Shown piece after piece: positions 29,801-44,800 of a stretch of DNA of 64,000 nucleotides. Positions within the stretch are counted from its first letter, which is position 1, and every line of letters starts with the position of its first letter. The translations under genes and the position numbers were made by a program. The DNA is taken from the NCBI GenBank assembly GCA_902729315.2, contig LR746265.1, positions 4,134,892 to 4,198,891 on the forward strand, given 5' to 3'. The stretch comes from Spirodela intermedia (Eukaryota > Streptophyta > Magnoliopsida > Alismatales > Araceae). Below the pieces are notes generated by a model. It had not been told where the DNA came from, made no database searches, and saw only the letters and a list, made by a program, of their open reading frames with translations.

Positions 29801-32800
29801 TACTAGTTTTTTCTCTTCTCTCCCTTCTTTGTCATTTTCTCATCTTGTAGTTCACATTTTTTTTGTTTTCTGAAAAAGATCTATCAGTTGCTTGAAGATT
29901 GGGACAGTGACTCTTCTAAACTGCGTACGTTTGGTTTTAGTCACAGCCATTAACCTTTATGGTTTCACTCTGTCTCTTTCTAGGTTCTAAACTTTCGTCA
30001 ATGGGATGCAGTCACTGTGAAACAGCATCTTTACTAATTGTCATAGGGACATGAGATGTGAATAGTTTATTTTCAAGGTCATGTGGCAACAAGTGGAGCC
30101 ATATACATGTGGCAACAAGTGAAGCCATATATATTCTCATTCCTGCTATTACACATCCTCCCTGTCTACATGCAGTCATCACAACTATTAGCAGGATTTC
30201 CCTGTCATGGTCGATCACTGTTTCATCATTTTTAGCTATTTCTAGCTAATTATTTGGTTTTTGTTTCATTCTCCATTCAAATGACCGAATTATACACATC
30301 AATTGTTGTTTGTTTATACTAGTTTTGAATCTGGATGTTCATAATATTTTTGGTTGTAATAACTGGTAATCTTTATATTGCTAAATATTTGTTCGTTTTA
30401 AAAGTGCGCTCATGTTATTAAATTTAAGAGCTCAAATGAAAGTCTATTTGCCAAGTTTGAAAAGGCTGTAAATTCACTAGATTTTGTTGAAATAAAATCG
30501 TGAATGTTAGTCTTCTTCGTGACTAATTGCATTCTCTCTCATCAGTAAGGTGATCCATCATTTGACTTCATTATGTCATTTCCTAGACGTTATTTACACT
30601 GTAACAAGTACTAATGGTATACATTGCTGAAAACTACATGACGCCATTGCATTTAGTTTTGGATAGGGCGTGTGAATTTGAGAGTATAATATATTTTTTT
30701 CATAATATATATTTGAATATGCTGTGGAATCATGCATATATCGCCATTTAAAAAGCATTAGTGATTAAAACAAAATACAGTACATTTTCGTATGCTTCTA
30801 AGTCTGGAATGCTTATGTGCAGGGCCCTGTTTCTGGTTATCTCAGTGTCCTGAAAACATTTATTTCTGCATTTATTACATGCTTTCAGATAGCGGACCAG
30901 GTAACATTTTTCTTTTGATTAATGTAGGCTGTTTAATAAAATAGATGTGGAGGCCATCTCTTACACATTCTGTTTGCTCTATTTATTTTCAGTCAGAGAG
31001 CAACACTTTGGAATTAATCCTAGAAATTCTTTGTAAAATCTACCGAGGGGAGGTAAGGTCATATTTTTTGATCTCCTGTACTCATCAGGCCTATGTATAT
31101 GAAGTTTTTTTTATTATCCATTTTCCATTTGTTTCCTTATGCTACAGGAATCACTTTGCAAGCAATTCTGGGATAGAGATAGTTTTATTGACAAACCTAT
31201 CAGATCATTTCTTTACTCTTTGGAGATCGATTTTCCTTATAATATTCTGGTTGTACGTTTATTGTCAGCACTTTGCGAGGGACCCTGGCCTGCCAAATGT
31301 GTGTAAGTTTTCTTGCTCTCTCTCTCTCTCTCTCTACTTCCCCAATACTACTGCTTCGCTGTTACTTTTCTATAGTCAACAAATTATCTATTCTTTTATT
31401 ATATTTTTCATGATAGGTATCTTGGCCATGGTTCGTGTGTGAATCATTTTTATTGACATATAGATTTATGCACATAATTCCATGTAAAAGAATCCTCATA
31501 TATAAGGTCTGAAGTCTTCCTTAATTTTCTGTCAATAATTTTCATGAGAAACTGTACTTGGGTTCCTTGGAAATTGTTGTAATGTGATTTTTCATCATCT
31601 TTTATAACTTGTTATCCTTTATCTCTTTTGATAGACTTGGGATAATTTTTTTGAATATTTTGGCTCATCTATAGATCTAGACTTTCTTGATTTGTTTAAG
31701 TTTGGGTCCTTTCCATTGGCGAAAGTGAGTGTTAATTACATACTTTTGACAAAGGATGTATGCTGTGAAATTAACACGCCACAAGTAAACAAAATTTAGT
31801 TTCTCATTGAAACATATTCAGATTTTGGTTGTTATTTTAGGACCATGGATAATGGATGGGATGATACTGACTTGGTGAATCTATAATGTAAAGCTTATGT
31901 GATAGTTCTACTTGGTGTAGCCCATTTAAGAGTTTATTGGATGAGGCTCAATTGTAAAACATATCATCCTTTGTGGGAGACCTCCTTCCACGAGGGATTC
32001 TAACTTTGGTCTTAGTGCTCCACGATTACTAGTAGAATTCCGTGCGATGCTTGTGGAGTTCAAATTAACTGGATATAATTTGATACAATGGTCATAATAT
32101 ATTCAAGAGGTTTTGATTGGAAGAGGAATATTACATCATTTGTTAGAAGGGAATCTAGATCCCTTGTCTCATGAATGCCATAGATGGAGAGAAGAGGATG
32201 CACTAATCAAGACTTGGATTTGGGGAACGATGATTCCTCAAATTAGTTGAGATTTTTTCTTCTTAGGTAGAGTAAAAGATTTATGGGAAAAACAGTTCAC
32301 ACAAAATTCTCACAGAAGAATAATGAGGCTAATATATACGAATTAAAGACAAAATCAATGTATATAATGCTGGGAAATAAATATGTGCTGGAATATGTTG
32401 GAGACTTGAAAGGTTTATGGCAGGAACCTGATTATCACCTTAGTGACGACACAAAAAACCTAGATTACTTCTCTACAAAATTTCATAGAACGAAGAAGAG
32501 TCTTTAAGTTTCTTTCAGGACTTAACTATGGTTTTGATCATGTCAGACAATAGATTTTGAGTCACGAGAGGAAATCTGATCTAGATGAGGAAAGTCGTCT
32601 GAAATTGATAATGTTATTATTGCCTGAAATTGATAAGGCTGCGTTTGTGATTAAACCGGGTGAAAATATGAAGAAAGCCACAGATCAGATTCAACATCTT
32701 CAACCTGGTCAAGGGAAAAATCAAAAGTCCAAGTTTCAAAATAATATATGGTGTACATACTGCAAGAAACCTTGTCACACTAGAGATAGGTGTTATAAAC

Positions 32801-35800
32801 TTCATGGTAGACCACAATCTGTTAGCACTGAAAACAATGGAAGTCAAGCACATTTGGCAGCATAATTACCTACCAATCAGATTTTCAATCAACCATCAGA
32901 TCCCAAAAAAAATCCAACACTCTCTTTCGTTTCAGATAGATGAGATAGAAGGATTTTGAGTTGAATTGAAAAAGTTGGAAGTCAACAGTGACAGATCACT
33001 CATTAATTCAACCTAATAAGTTTCATTACTCTCTTCGAATCAGGGTCTCTTTTAGAGACATTTCTAACAATTGGGTAGTGGACGCAGGAGCAATGGACCA
33101 TATGACGAATTCTTCTCATTTTTTTATCAAATACAATCCTTGTCTTGGTGACAGAAAGGTATCTACTACATATGGATCTTTTCTAACAACTAATGGTATA
33201 AGAGGCCTTAAACTTGAACCCTTTCGGAATTCTTAATAATGTCGTTCATATCCCAAAATTATTTACAAATTTCCTCTCTATCAAGAAACTCGTGAAAGAT
33301 TCACCTTATCGTGCCTGTTTTGATTAGGATATTTATGTGATATTTGATAAGGTACATTGTTAGAGGATGAGAGTTGCTAGAAAACGTGAAAGACTCTTAC
33401 TAGAAGGATTTGCCAAGCGTACCTAGTGGAAGCAGATCAACACCTAAAGCCTCTAGAAGATGATCTTGACATACGATTACTCCACCAAAGAATGGGTCAT
33501 CCTTTCTTCAGCACTTTGAAAATTCTTTTCCTAGGTGTTCTTAGACATCCTTAAGTGTGATGTGTGTAAACTCTCTAAACACACTCGTGCTTCTTTTCAA
33601 ACTTAAGGAGAAAGTGAGACGATTGTTACTTTTATAGATGGCTGTACACAGTGTATGTTGATGTTTCTTCTAAAACAGAAGTTTAATGTGTGATATTTTA
33701 ATTTTTTTCTATGCTATGATTAAAAATCAGTTCAACATCAGTTCAAAGAAAATCAGATCCAACGATGCTAAAGAATACTTTAGCCAAAGTCTGACTTCGT
33801 ATTTCCAATCAGAGGGTATCTTCTTGTGTATATACTCTACAACAAAATGACTTAGCTGAGAGGAAAAATCGACATCTTTTAGAGGTAACTTGATTGATTC
33901 TATTTCAGAATAATGTGCCAAAAGTTTTCTGGGGTCAGACTGTCAAAACAGCTACATATCTCATCAGTAGATTGTCCTCTAGAACCTTAGAGTATATACT
34001 CTACAACAAAATGACTTAGCTGAGAGGAAATATCGACATCTTTTAGAGGTAACTTGATTGATTCTATTTCAGAATAATGTGCCAAAAGTTTTCTGGGGTC
34101 AGACTGTCATAACAGCTACATATCTCATCAATAGATTGTCCTCTAGAACCTTAGACTTCCACAGTTCTTTAATCTTGTTAGCAGTCCAGTTTCAACACCA
34201 TCAAATTAAAACCATGTTAGAACCCAAGATATTTGCTTGCTTTGGGGGTTTTCAGCTGTTGTAAAGAAAGTTGCCATAAAAATTAAGAATTAAAGGTGAG
34301 GTTGTGATGACAAATGAGTGCTACCATAGTTCTGATGAGAGTCGACATTTCTCAATTTGACTTTGAAGGAATCTGATCTTCCTTGTAGATGTTACTTTTT
34401 ATAAACCCACCAAAATCTAGATGGTCGGCTTATTCTGGTGCAGAGTCTGCCATTTATGGCTGGCTGGGTGAGATCTGGGCTGGATGGCCCAAATGGTTGC
34501 CTGGATATGTTTTAAATTAGTTTGGATCAGTTAATATATTAGTCTGCCTTGGAAATAGTCATGCAGAATTGATCCAACATTTATTCTGGATTCATGTCCC
34601 ATAATTCATTGAAAGATCCATCTAGGAAATGTCCATGAGACATTATTTTAAAATGACAGTCTGTGGTACTTCAACCACGGAGGAGCAATTTCATTTACGT
34701 TTTAGTTTTATTAAACTAATCAGGGCTTTTGGTCAAGTAGTTGGAGGATGTTTGTGGCCAAGTTTCGGAATGATTTTCCCCCCCTTTTTTTGTGTTGGTT
34801 GGGAGGAGGGGGGGAAGGTTTTCGAAGTATCGTCAATGGTGACGAAGGAGGAGGTTAAGCACCCAAGGCGTTCATTCTGGCTTTGCTAATCGCCATTTAT
34901 AGACGTGATGACATCCTCAAACAGGTTCTTTCCAATATCCATTCACGGGTGATTGACACTGCCTAACCAGAAACCTGCATTAAGCTGGTAATTTTTTTTA
35001 AAAAATTTTACAATTTATTTAATTACTTCCAAAAAGGAAGTTTGTACAGAATAAAACAATATTTTTAGAATGATTTTTATTAAATAATATATTAAATATT
35101 TAAAATGAAATAATATGTAAAAATTTTATGTACATTATTTTACATTCATATAAAATGTATGTAAAAGTAGTGTCCCCTTGGTATGAATTATTGGACCATT
35201 GTGTAAATTGCCTTGATCTCTTAAAAGCCTTGGGGGGAAGTAACTGTTCAGCTAGAGACCCAGTTGCATGCTTGCAGAATAATAATAATGGCAATTTCTG
35301 TGGATGGCTAAGATGATGTGGTGGCTCTTTGTATGCGTAGTGTGAGCTTGCAATCTATATGCGGCCTCATAACTTCACTTTTTCCACTTTCTGTTATTGA
35401 CATTTAGCATATTGTTGTTGACATATGAGCGTGTTTTTATAGACATTGGGCTGTCATCGATGACTGTAAAGTATGGTGACTTAAATTGAACAGGATCCTT
35501 TAAACCATTCGAAAGAAGTCATGAGGCTTGTTTTATTTTTTTTTGGAAGATGCAGTTGGGATGCTTATTTGTAGGGGTTAAGGACACGAATGCATATAAT
35601 AAACACTGGTGTGGATTAGTTGATTCTTTAGTTATAAGCATTATGGAAAACTGGTCCTTTGTTCCATTTCACGAAATAATTGGTTTCCCGGATTTTTTAA
35701 CTCTCTTTTTTTCGTGTGCTTCTGAATCTTTGCAAGTACAGCTCTGGAATTGAATGTTATCCTTTGTGTTGATAGAACATTGTATCTGAATCTGTGTTGT

Positions 35801-38800
35801 TTGATGTCCAGATGCAACACCGCGGATGCAGAATTCATTAATTCGATTGTTCTGACTGTCCACCATGTAGAATTGCACCTGTTTTATTGTTTTCTGATGT
35901 ATTAGACCCTTGTTTTGTTGCTAATTAGGAAGCCCTTGTTCTTATAATTCACAAGTGAACAAGGAAAGACAAAAGAGGAACGAATTCACAAGAGTTGAGC
36001 CATGCCCAGTATCGAGGCAATATTATGCTCCGGATAACTCTCCACAAATAGGCTTATCCATTGATGTATGAATAGGGTAATTGTGTGAAGCTCTAAGGGT
36101 ATGTAAGAAAAGTGGAGGGTTAGGGTATGAAAGAGTAAAACACATGCAAACGATGACCCAATTTGTTTGGAACTTTATGTTTGCTGGATATGTTTATCTT
36201 CTGGCATCTTGTCTCTGTCTATGTTATCTACATAGATTGACTTTGGAAGTCGGCCTAAACTAACTCTAAAGTGTTCATATGTCAAAATGATCTGTCCTGA
36301 ATAGTGCTGCAACCCTAGGAGGATATGCAGATAAAAAAATTCAACTCGCATCACATCATAGGTGACTGTTATATACACGTAACAGGGCCACAAAACAAGG
36401 AAACTACCAGATAACTAGGAAACTGACAATCAATGACTTAAACTGGCAAACTAGGAAACGGTCTAACTAAGAACCGAACTCCTAATTTTTTGTTCTTTCA
36501 CAAATTATCCCATGTTGAAAGGAATCAACTACAAACACATTTGGATTTCAGTGGACTTTTAAGCACTTCTTTACTTTTCCAGAGAGTATAAGGGAGTTTG
36601 ACTTGGATTCGTTCACTAGTTTGACGTTTTTCAGTGCATTTCAATTTGAAATTTACTCTCTTTAGCGTCAAAGTCATGATTTACTAAAATGGCTGACTCA
36701 GGGTATCAGCCTGGACTTTATATCAAAGTGATGAGTTAGTTCCCAAAATGTACAAATTTGTGAATCTTTTTTCTTCGCTGCCTTGGTTTTCTTGACCTAG
36801 TATTTTGACGTTGTATCTTATTCTGCACATTGTGCTCAGTTCATTGGTATTGATAAGGACTCCTTGTCTGTCTTCGTTTCAGATTCTTAGGGATGCTTGT
36901 ATTTTTCAGTAGCAACTAATGCAAGGCTTCATCCAGGACTTAATAAAAATGTTTTCAGTTTTCATGAATCTGTCAAAGTTAATGTCCACTGTGTTGGTGT
37001 AATGGCCGAATGTTTTGGCCAAAATTAATGGCGCTTGAAAGTTCTCATTTCATCATTACTGGTTATGCTTTGTTATCTGTTTTGCCGCCAGCCTTAACAT
37101 GAAGGCTTTAATTGAACCACAGGCTCTGTTTTTTCCATTAAAGTTATTGGGTTCTCAGTATAAGCTTTGGAATATCCTGTTTGTTATTATCTACATGGTC
37201 TGATGAAGTGATTGGCATATCATGCCCCTCTTTGTTTATATGTTTGCTAAAACTTCCCATTGCAGATTCAACTTTTTGTGCAACATGACTTATACGACTT
37301 CATTATATGAAGTTCCTGGTGGTTGTCGGACATTGAGTAGTGACATGACTGTTGTGGCGCCCCACCTGTTGTATGTTGAAAGTTTTGATGTACTTACCAT
37401 TCCGAGTGGAGTGCAGGGACATGTTGTGAGAATAATTGACGATAATACTGCCCTTATTCGGTGGAAAGTAAGTGCGTGCTTCCCAATTGGTTTTCGGTTG
37501 ATTTTATTTATATGACTTGCTGGTGATTGGTATTGTTTGGAAAATTGATCTGCTATATTTTCCTTATGCCAATAAAACTAGATCATCAGCTACCTTATGA
37601 CATTCCCTGATGATGTCCCCATCCAAACTAACATTTAGTAAGCTAGTGCCTTGAAAAATGGACAATGAGATGTAGTTACCTTTTAGGTTTTATTCGTCTA
37701 ATTATTAAAAAAAGATATGATGCAGGAGGAGCTGATGTCTGGGAAAGTTTTTTTGTTTGGATTTTTAGTCCTGACGGTTGGAAAAACCTGGGATGCATCC
37801 TATGTATTGCTTTTCTTTTCTTTCGGTGTCATACATTAAATAACATCAGAAAAGCTTGTTGGTCGTCTAGTCACAGTACTTGATTGGCATCTCAGAGTTT
37901 AGAGATTCTTCCTCGAATCTCCTCTATCCTTTGGTCTTTAATCATTACAGTCTGCCGATACTGCAATTTTCCTGTAATCTGCCTTACCCTATGATCTTAA
38001 TATAATATTCCAGATGAAGTATAATCTGATGCGTCTTCGTTTCATTTTTTTTTTATAATTTTCTCTGCGACTTTATTGCTGCCCATCCTAGATATTTGCT
38101 ACAGTCAACTATAGGAAGGTATACATGATCAAGTTGAGATGCATCATTGAGCAAATCGAAGGAAAATTAATTGATTGAGTATATTGTCTGTCACAGGGAT
38201 AATTATTATAACTATTTTATGACTGAAGGATGCTGTAAGCTAGGCTTCTTATTCTTTTCGTCAGAACTAGGACACCCATATCAGCTACTCATTTACTGGT
38301 TGTGATAAGGTTAATGTGTCTTTGTAATAGTTGATAATGCTTCTTATTCTTTTTTGTCAGGACTAGGACACCCCCATCATCTACTCATTTACCTGTTGTG
38401 ATAAGGTTAATATGGCTATGTAATAGTTGATAAAGGTTCTATGATCTTTTTTTGACATGTGGCATTTAATGCAGTGTGGTTATTCTGGAGTCATAGTGCT
38501 GCTCTTGCGCCTGGCGCAGGAATTTCATTCAAATAGCTACAAGAATATCTCTCTCACCCTTGATCTGCTTTATCGGATGTGTCTGTATAACACGGTAATT
38601 TTTTTGAGCTATGAGCATGATGTTCCCATCTTTTGCCTGTGTTTTTTTTTTTTGAAATCCTGTAATTTTTGAGGGGTTCCTTGTTTAGTTTAAATTTTAA
38701 GGCTTTTGTGTGGAAATATTTTAATTAAATTATTTTTCACAATTCTGTCACATCTCGTGGAAATATGCAGTCTGCATTTTTTATATTTAGGACTTAAATG

Positions 38801-41800
38801 GGATTTTGAGCGGCTTCTGGTTTAGTTAAGGTTTTAAAACTTTTGTGTATAAATAATCTTTGATTATATTATTTTGTCACAATTCTGTCACATCTTGCGG
38901 AATCTGCAGTCTGCATTTTTATTTTTTATGTAGCGAATGTGGGCTAAACTTGATCCATCCGACATAACTATTGTTTTTTGTTGTTTTGCATTTTTTATTT
39001 TCTACTCATTATTGCTCCAACAGAATGGAAGAGAATAAGGTCAGAAGACACAATTCTTTGGCTGGGGTGATGATAGTATTGAATGGCTACTTACACTGAT
39101 TAGTGTGTGATCAAAGCAACTGACATTTTGTTTGGGTCCACTTCTCTAGGTTAGTAAAGGAAAAACTTAAAAACTCTCAATATCAAAACGCAGGAAAAAT
39201 ATTTTTTGCCATTCTTGTTCTCCTACGGATGAAAAGTACATTGAAATTGATTGTTCTGAATTATATTTCTTCAGGTTAAGCCTGTCTTCGTCATAAACTT
39301 ATTAAAATTTTTTATCTCTTTTGATTTGCGTTGTCAGTTCCTGAAAATTTTACATTATTGCAGTCAGGGATTCATTTTTAAAATTTTTTTCATTCAAATT
39401 TGATTCAGAGAATATGTTTTGCATTAATGGAAATCAGTCATTCTTCCATTTTGCAATCAGCTCAATTAAAGGCAGACATGGATACAACTTCAAGGTTTGT
39501 GATCTGGATAAGACTGTTGTGCTGAAAGTGTGAGTCTTTACTTCTCTATTTACTGAGCAGTGGTGGCTCACTTTGTGGTTTTATTTGCAGGATTGATTTA
39601 GTGAAGGTAATATGTTCCTTGGCTATGAAATTAGTGCGTGGGGTTGGTAGCGCCGAACTTGTGTCTTTGTGCATAAATATTCTTGGCGAAATGTTGAAAT
39701 GGTGAATACTTCTGGTCCTTTAATTTTCCTTGGTTACACAACAAAATGGTTATATTTTTCTATTTGAAGTGTTATTAAGGACAAGATATATGTCTTTGGC
39801 TGGTTTTGCTTAGTATAAAATACGTTAGCTCCTGGATCAGATGTTTCATACGTTTTTTATCATGTTAAAGTTTGTGCAGTGACCTGAAGGGAATACAAGA
39901 TGGATATTTAATGTTGACTCGGATTTCTATTTACCAGTATTTTTGCTTGTGGACACATCATGTAAATCAAATATGAACTGACAGCATAATACTTTGCATC
40001 ACTTTTGTATTTTCTAAATGCATTGGCGGGAACCGCTGTTATATTTTAAAGCATCACATCCAAGGGTATGAACTGAGTTATTTACCAAATCAAATAGTAT
40101 AGAAAGATTTTATTTTGACATTAATTACGCGATATACCGTCCTACTTGTTAAGTTCTATACATTCAGTTTCCTGTCTCTTCTTAATGTTTGAATGTCATT
40201 GCTTAGAAACTGAGTTTCCCAACATTTTTCTGCGAGATCACGGTGGATTTTCTATTGAGATTTGCTTTGAAAAAGATTCAATTATATATTCCTTAGCTTC
40301 TGTTGATCATTTGTCCTTGTCATAATCCCTGATTATGTATTTCTCTGAAAGCACTGACAGCATTTTTTATTTAGCTTTATTAAAAAAGGTGACACTAATC
40401 TTCTCTTTCTCTTTCAATGTAGCTCACCATCATATGTAGTTGAACTGATTCTGAGGGCAAATATTTTTGGAAGAAGCTACAATGGTCCGTCAAGGTGAGT
40501 GAATTTAGTGATGATTTTTGTGTTTTGGTCGATGTTCGTTGTGCATCTTTGTAATAATACATTTAAGAAAAATCTTCAATTAGCTTCGTTTTTTATGCAT
40601 ATATGTACATGTGCCCAGGATTGAAAGAGTTGAGGCACATGTAAGGTAGACAAACAGTGTCTTTTATGCATGGTTGTCTTTCCTATAGAACAGAGACACA
40701 TAAGGCCATGGCAGGGAAGAAAAAAGGTAGAGCTAAGTTGGTTTGTTGGAGGGTTGGGTGGTTGAATGGTTGGGGTCATAAAGCTTTCTGAGAAGAATGA
40801 ATATGTATGGTTCTCTGAAAAGATTGAATGTACTTTGGTCCAGCCTATTTTTATATAAATTCAGTGATTTCTGATGAGGTGTATCTCAATATGGATGTGT
40901 GAATATTGGTCTATGCATGTTTCATACTGATTTTCTTGTGTTCTTTAGATTTCAGTCTTACATAATTTTTTGTTTCGAAAAATAATTTTTTTAGTCCAAT
41001 TTCGAAAAATGAAGTTGTCCACATATTGGATCATGTGACTCAAAGCCATTGTGCTAAAGGAGGATGCTTCAGCTGTTCTATCGCAGCGTCTTATTTGTTT
41101 CCCCAATGCGTGATTATTGTTGTACATCCTCTGATTTCTAGTCCAATTTCAGTTAGGTTTTGACATATAGAAAATAGAAATTTACACTACTCTAGAGCAT
41201 AACCATTAGCTCTCATACAATGTTGAAGTATTGGGCCATCCAAATCAAAACTAAATTACCATGAGTGCGGTATGCCCATTATTAAAACCTCATAAGTTTA
41301 TTTGCTTATTCAAGTGTGAGATATAGAAAATATATAATATCTGCATTCGGCTCATTCTAGCTTTTTCTGATACACATTAATTTTTATTGTGCTTTCAGTG
41401 GTCCATGGTTTCTTTCCGGAGGTCTAGCCAAAATGGTTTTGGCCGAGTGTGAACAGAACATGAACGTGTGTTCATTAACTATGGCTGGTATGCTTGTCTT
41501 TGGGTTGAATCTACCTTTCTTTGATGTAATGTGAAGTACTATTTAATTCCTTATCAACCTGCCAAATAACGCCTTTTGTGTGTTCTCTCTCAAGATTGGT
41601 GCGATTGCATCTTTGTTCCTTGAAATGGCTTTTTATTACTCCACCAGCTGGTTCCCTCTAGTCAAATAGAAAGGGATTGAATCATAAATGTATTGGGATA
41701 GTAAGCCCAACAAATCTACTGGGCCAACTAGTTCGCACCCCAATAGCTTGATGTACATTTAACTCTCTGACCAAAATTGTGGCGAACAACATCAGATCTG

Positions 41801-44800
41801 CTCAACCAGGGCCGTTGAGGATCTATGAATCTCAAGTATGGTTTGCTTGCTTGGAGGTTAGCCATCACAGGTGGAGATTTTGGTGTCTACGATTTTAGAT
41901 GCATTTTGACCAATTGAAAAAACATCCTGGGATCCGTCAAAACACTTGCCTTGAAATTTCATAATGACAGTTGCAAAATATTGGTTTACAGTGTGTCTAT
42001 CCATTTTCTTGGATTATGTAAATTGTGCAAATTGTTTCAATCTTCTGTATCGTCGTGGACCGGCCTTTTTATGTATATTTACCATTCGTTCCATTTTTGG
42101 CAACTATGCAGTGCTAGATTTTACTAGGCAACTCGTGGAAGTCGGAGCAGATGATGAAATGGTATCTTCACTCGTGATATTCGCTCTTCAGTATGTTTTA
42201 GTTAATCATGAAAACTGGAGTTACAAGTTTGGATATGACCGTTGGAAGGTGACACAGAAGGTACATGTTTTCACTTTTATAACTGTGATATTTTTTCATT
42301 AAATTTAACGTCAGTTCTGCTTAATCTTAACTCGTTTAAGTTATTTCTCAGCGAATGTTTCCAGACCGCCTTGGCAAACAACTGTTCACGTTTTCTTTGA
42401 TGGAAGGAATACGCTCCATCTGAATGATTTTGTGTGAATATAAGTTCATATGAACACAAAAACTGGTTTTTAGGCCGAGCTCAAATATGTTTTGGACTGG
42501 GTTCGAAGTTTGTCAGGAGTATACACCAAGTTCTGTCCTCCTTTCCCCATCTCAGTATCTCTCTCTCTCTCTCCCGGTTCTTCCCTCCCTCCACTCACGC
42601 CTGCACTATCTTACCCCTCTCCACTTTCCCCCCTCGAGCAGAGGGTTTTCTCTTCCCTCCTCTGCCTGCATATTCAAATCATTGCAAACCTCATTCCAAC
42701 GTACTACCCATCCTTCCCCTTTCCCGTCTCCCTGGTCTTCATTCCATCTCATCTTTTTCTCCCCTTTCCTCCCTAAACTAGAAAATTCCTCTCTTCAACC
42801 TCCCATCCTGGCCTATGAATTCTAGTTTGCTCATCTTCTGAGGCTTGTCTGGACTTGAAAACGATGTATTGGTTCAACTTGTACTTTGCAAGGCCTGTCC
42901 CAGCCTGGTCGCATCCTAAGAGTCATGGGGAGGATGGTAGTATGGCAATATGATTAAGATTATCCTAGCTAAACTCTGAAATGGTTATCTTCTTGGGTTT
43001 AATGGGAGGCTATGTTCATTTTTTGAGGTAGATGTATGTAAGTGTTCCGCCAAGCTAATCTACACCCGAAATTTGATAAAGTTTATCACATTAGTTGGAA
43101 ACATCAATCCTAATCTCGTCTCTGTAATCATCATATAGTTGTTTCGCTTTTTAAAAAAAAAAACAGTTGTCAGACTTGGGAAAGTTGTTGAGAGATATTA
43201 CTGGTAATATCAGATAATTGGTTGTTTATGATTTTATCTTTTTACCATTTTGTTGAAGGATCCATTGAATATGGCTGCTTAGTGCTATAAAGTCCTGAAA
43301 TAAATGAATCCAGTGACTTATACGTTTAGCAGTACGTATATAAGTGCTCTTGTTTATAGTGTCGTCTTAGGAAGAATCGTAGAAATTGTGTCATTGTATT
43401 TGTTACGCAGAACAAGTTTTTCTATATTAGGCTTTCCTTCTATTTTCCTTTATGTCCTATTATTAGATGTATTTCCTTTTCGTGTTTCTGTTATTAGACC
43501 TTTCTATAATATCGGAAATGTTTATTAGATGCCAATATATAAATACTGGCGTACTGCCCTTAGAAAGGGCTAAGTCAGTTTTTCCTTTCCTACTTCTATT
43601 GTATCTTGTAATGTGGTATCAGAGCTTTCTCTCTGATCCTGTGTAAAGACTGCCAACAGAAGATCAACCAACCTTGGTGGCGATGACGTCTCCACATTGT
43701 AGGGAGTGTCGCCTGGTGATCTTCTTCCTGTCTACAGTACCTGAAATTGTGAGGTTTCTTGGTCGTAAGTAGACCGACGGATTCCTTGGAGAGTCATTAC
43801 ACCATCATCGTTTCTTGACAGTGGGGGACATCTACAGATACACCGTCGTCGATTCTTGACAGTGGCAGGACGTCTATGAATACATCGTTGTCATTTTTTG
43901 ATGGTGGCAGATGTCTGCGAAGACAACATTGTCGTTTTTTGACAGTGGTAGTTATCCTCAGTTATTCGGACCACATCAGGGAATCTCTGTTTGAGATTTT
44001 TTTTTGGCTATCTGGTCACGGTTGAAAAATATGGTGACAAAGGTCAGTGAATCTTCCTTCTCTGGCCTAGGACATTCATTTGAAGTACTTAAGGTATGTT
44101 CAGATCTACCTAAAATTACTAAGAGATTTTGATTTGACAGAATCAATTTGTTCCAATGGACATCATATGTGGAACTTACTCTATGTGAGAGGAATCTGGA
44201 TTGTCACCTAACGCAATCCTCACCAAGTATTGACAACCCCGGATATTTTCAATGGAAAGAAGAAAAAGCATTGATTCAATATTAGATGCTACACAATATT
44301 TCACCAAAGATAAGTGATAGATTTCTTTTTTTGAAATATGTGAAGGAATTATAGGGCAAGGTTCGTCGTGTTCACTCTACTAACCATGACGAATCCCAAA
44401 TTTATAGATTGGTATAGAAATCTCTGACTTTGGTACATGAAATATTGATTGTTCTGGAATATGCTTGCGAATTGGAATCCATTTGGAGAGAAATTGACCA
44501 CTACAAACCAATCAAGAACCTTGATACTAAAGAACAAAATTATATCATGAAAGACAGGCTGTATACATTTTTGATGGGGCTAAATCTAGAATATGAGACT
44601 CTAGTAAATCAGATACTTGCTCGAGAAGTAGTACCAGATATTGAAGAGGCAATTGTATTACCTAGACAAGAAGAAAATACTAAAAATTTGAGAATGATTT
44701 AAAGATAGAAAATGTTGCATTCAGCACTCTCAAGGGCAAAGATACCTCTGTATTAAAAAAGGAGGACAGTAAAGTATCGTTCATCAAAGGGGATCCTAAG

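Noticed and set aside
42434-42825. Three overlapping plus frames of 94-115 codons
   Set aside because: All are open because the DNA is almost pure pyrimidine; not coding evidence.
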